Positions 6,778 through 8,445 of a stretch of 8,445 bases of DNA are shown here, in pieces (within the stretch, counting starts at the first letter, position 1; the number at the start of each line of letters is the position of its first letter). The notes beneath the pieces are model-generated. The model did not search any database. It saw nothing but the letters and a program-made list of their open reading frames with translations, and had not been told where the DNA came from. Where the stretch lies: the NCBI GenBank assembly GCA_902766265.1, contig CACXCY010000018.1, positions 1-8,445 of the forward strand. The letters are read 5' to 3'. The position numbers and the translations under genes are program-made. The DNA is from an uncultured Bacteroidota bacterium (lineage in GTDB: Bacteria > Bacteroidota > Bacteroidia > Bacteroidales > P3).

Positions 6778-8190
6778 ATGGCAATCATAGATAAGACACA
6801 AGAGTTAGAGACCAAGCCCATCGGGCAGTTGCTGTGGATATATGCGCTGCCCTCGGTGGTGAGCCAGCTGATAGCGTCGGTCTACAACATCTGCGACCGT
6901 GTGTTTCTCGGGCAGTATGTCGGGGCGTTGGCCATATCGGGCCTGGCTATCACGATGCCTATCATGAACATAGTGCACGCTTTCGGTTCGCTGGTAGGTG
7001 CAGGTTCGGCGGCACGCATGAGCATCGTGCTGGGGCGCAAGGATGTGCGCTGGGCTGAGAAGATTCTCGGCAACAGCATGCTGCTGACGTTCTTCTTTGG
7101 GCTTGTCTTTGTGCTGGGCGGATATCTGAAGATGGATGCCATATTGTCGGCTTTCGGTGCGTCGGAGGCCACGATTGCCTATGCGCGTGAGTATATGGTC
7201 ATCGTGTTGCCGGGCATGTTCCTGACGACGGTGACGTTCAACCTGGCGGGTCTCATCCGTGCGTCGGGCTATCCTACCAAGTCGATGTTCATCCTGGCGG
7301 GTGGCGCGGTGCTCAACATCGTGTTGGACGCTGTGTTCATTTGTGTGCTGGGGTGGGGCATTGCAGGTGCGGCGTGGGCCACGACTATCTCTATGGCAGT
7401 GTCTTCAATCTTTTCGGTGGCGCATTTTGTGCAGAAGACGTCGTTCATCCGTTTCCGCCGTCACGGGTGGGCTCCGAAACTATATATTTTCCGCAACGTG
7501 CTGGCCATTGGCATCAGTCCGTTCTCGATGAATGTGGCGGCGTCAGCTGTCGTGGCGTTGCTCAACAGGCAGCTGATATACTATGGGGGCGACTTGGCGG
7601 TGGGTGCCTACGGGGTCATCAACACGTTCCTCTCGATGCTGGTGCTGCTGATGCTGGGCCTGTGCCAGGGCATGCAGCCCATTGCGGGCTACAACTACGG
7701 TGCGGGGCAGATGGGAAGGTTGAAGAGGGTGTATTGGCTTTCGATGCAGATTGATGTGCTGTTTGGTCTGGTGGGTGCTTTGCTGGCTGTGGTGGTGCCG
7801 GGGGCGATGATGCGCTGTTTCACCACCGATGCCGAGATGATTCGTCTGGGCATCCCTGGCATGCGTTTTCTGGCGGTGATGTTCCCCCTGGTGGGCTACA
7901 CCATCACCAACTCGCAGTTCTTCCAGTCCATCGACAAGCCGTGGATTGCCATCGTGACGAGCTTGTCGCGCCAGGTGCTCTTCCTGATACCGATGATATA
8001 CCTCGTGCCGGTGGTGTGGCAGCGTCTGGGCGGCGACGGGCTGTGGGGCGTGTGGTGCAGCTGCACCATCAGCGACGTGCTGGGCGCGGCGTTGGCCTTC
8101 GGGCTCTACCTGACGCAGCGTCGCATCTTCCGTCCCGGCTACGTGCCTCCCGAGCGTAGGGGACGCAAAGAGTTCGGCCCTGGAGAATAG
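6778..8190 (+). CDS. MATE-family efflux transporter (MepA-like)
   Basis: A 470-residue inner-membrane protein, with about 12 hydrophobic segments at roughly 18-40, 50-75, 97-118, 135-160, 167-190, 195-217, 240-262, 275-298, 320-345, 360-380, 390-412 and 422-445. Family signatures appear in both halves: NICDRVFLGQYVG (37-49), LIRASGYPTKSM followed by LNIVLDAVFI (159-188), and CQGMQPIAGYNYGAG (296-310), which is typical of the MepA/DinF-like branch. MATE proteins export cationic or aromatic compounds by antiport with H+ or Na+. The ion and substrate cannot be decided here. The start lies 18 bases after the amidohydrolase stop, so the two are probably one transcription unit. The coding strand is strongly G- and T-rich (GTG, TTG, ACG, TCG codons), unlike the C-rich ileS 5' half. 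The C-terminus is a short basic cytoplasmic tail after residue 446. Family assignment is secure. Confidence 0.95.
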   Translation: MAIIDKTQELETKPIGQLLWIYALPSVVSQLIASVYNICDRVFLGQYVGALAISGLAITMPIMNIVHAFGSLVGAGSAARMSIVLGRKDVRWAEKILGNSMLLTFFFGLVFVLGGYLKMDAILSAFGASEATIAYAREYMVIVLPGMFLTTVTFNLAGLIRASGYPTKSMFILAGGAVLNIVLDAVFICVLGWGIAGAAWATTISMAVSSIFSVAHFVQKTSFIRFRRHGWAPKLYIFRNVLAIGISPFSMNVAASAVVALLNRQLIYYGGDLAVGAYGVINTFLSMLVLLMLGLCQGMQPIAGYNYGAGQMGRLKRVYWLSMQIDVLFGLVGALLAVVVPGAMMRCFTTDAEMIRLGIPGMRFLAVMFPLVGYTITNSQFFQSIDKPWIAIVTSLSRQVLFLIPMIYLVPVVWQRLGGDGLWGVWCSCTISDVLGAALAFGLYLTQRRIFRPGYVPPERRGRKEFGPGE

Positions 8191-8445
8191 GGGACTCCCC
8201 GACCTCGGGACCAATGTGTATGAAAAATTGTAATTGTTTGAATATATGTTTATTGACAATATCTGTTTGCGACCTCTGACTAGACGTGCGTGCGTAGTCT
8301 GACTAGACATGCGTGCGTAGTCCGACCACACGTGCGTGCGTAGTCGACCGTCCCAATGGAAGATATTTTTCTGTCTGTATGTTAGTGATTTAGGATTATC
8401 TGCAACATATTTCTTCGGGCATGGGCAAGAAAGCGCCCCCTGCCG
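8191..8445. other. Intergenic region without a supported gene
   Basis: After the MATE stop there is a GC-rich stretch with weak 4-bp stems (8190-8200 and 8198-8209) and no T-run, then an AT-rich stretch (about 8212-8268), the 23-bp repeat block, and a second AT-rich stretch (about 8360-8412). No exact TAnnTTTG promoter box was found. A reading frame beginning with ATG at 8421 (MGKKAPPA...) stays open to the window edge but is too short to call. Confidence 0.6.
8275..8348. repeat. 23-bp tandem repeat, three copies, with inverted arms
   Basis: Three near-identical units occupy 8281-8303 (23 bp), 8304-8326 (23 bp) and 8327-8348 (22 bp), preceded by a 6-base partial copy at 8275-8280. All share the core GTGCGTGCGTAGTC except for small changes at its edges: unit 2 has CATGCGTGCG where units 1 and 3 have CGTGCGTGCG. 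Across each junction GACTA pairs with TAGTC (8278-8282 with 8295-8299; 8301-8305 with 8318-8322), giving two imperfect hairpins with 12-base loops. The third unit has a changed left arm (GACCA), so its pairing has one mismatch and it lacks CTAG. The block stands alone in the intergenic region after the MATE gene. It does not look like CRISPR, because there are no unique spacers, and no gene is associated with it on the visible side. Function is unknown. Confidence 0.9.

Noticed and set aside
8190..8209. GC-rich stems just after the MATE stop, as an intrinsic terminator
   Set aside because: Only competing 4-bp stems are possible and no U-tract follows.
8421..8445. Start of a gene beginning MGKKAPPA
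   Set aside because: Only eight codons are visible before the window ends and no convincing promoter precedes it.

Overview
The window looks like a chromosomal segment from a Bacteroidota member, most likely order Bacteroidales. The evidence is an upstream TAnnTTTG-type -7 promoter box (139-146), A-rich leaders without clear Shine-Dalgarno sequences, an approximately 1140-residue isoleucyl-tRNA synthetase of the Bacteroidota kind, and a four-helix-bundle protein with a C-terminal suffix, a type known mainly from this phylum. Most genes are GC-rich. No tRNA, rRNA, transposase, integrase or CRISPR array is visible.

All six confident genes lie on the + strand and are closely spaced. Positions 1-226 hold a GC-rich 23-bp tandem duplication, then a promoter and an inverted repeat. 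Next come an exported thioredoxin-fold protein (227-787), a PaaI-like hotdog thioesterase (799-1236) and ileS (1305-4730). After ileS there is a 90-bp array of ten 9-bp units that all begin with CTAG (4761-4850). It is followed closely by a more AT-rich gene for an S23-like four-helix-bundle protein with a leucine-zipper-like tail (4874-5515). An M20-family amidohydrolase (5542-6759) and a MATE exporter (6778-8190) follow with gaps of 26 and 18 bases. The last 255 bases hold no supported gene but contain a second tandem repeat of 23-bp units (8275-8348), two of which carry CTAG at the unit junction.

Functionally, the first three genes cover envelope thiol chemistry, acyl-CoA hydrolysis and tRNA charging, with no obvious shared pathway. 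The amidohydrolase and MATE exporter could form a hydrolyse-and-export pair. The part most likely to be new biology is the CTAG array plus four-helix-bundle gene. The tetramer is perfectly kept in every unit while the five-base spacers vary, which suggests that CTAG itself is under selection. The array sits directly upstream of a gene whose family includes the DGR accessory protein Avd and the proteins encoded in 23S rRNA intervening sequences. A second clear point is that ileS has the swapped GxHH form of the class I HIGH motif, known from IleRS2 enzymes highly resistant to mupirocin.
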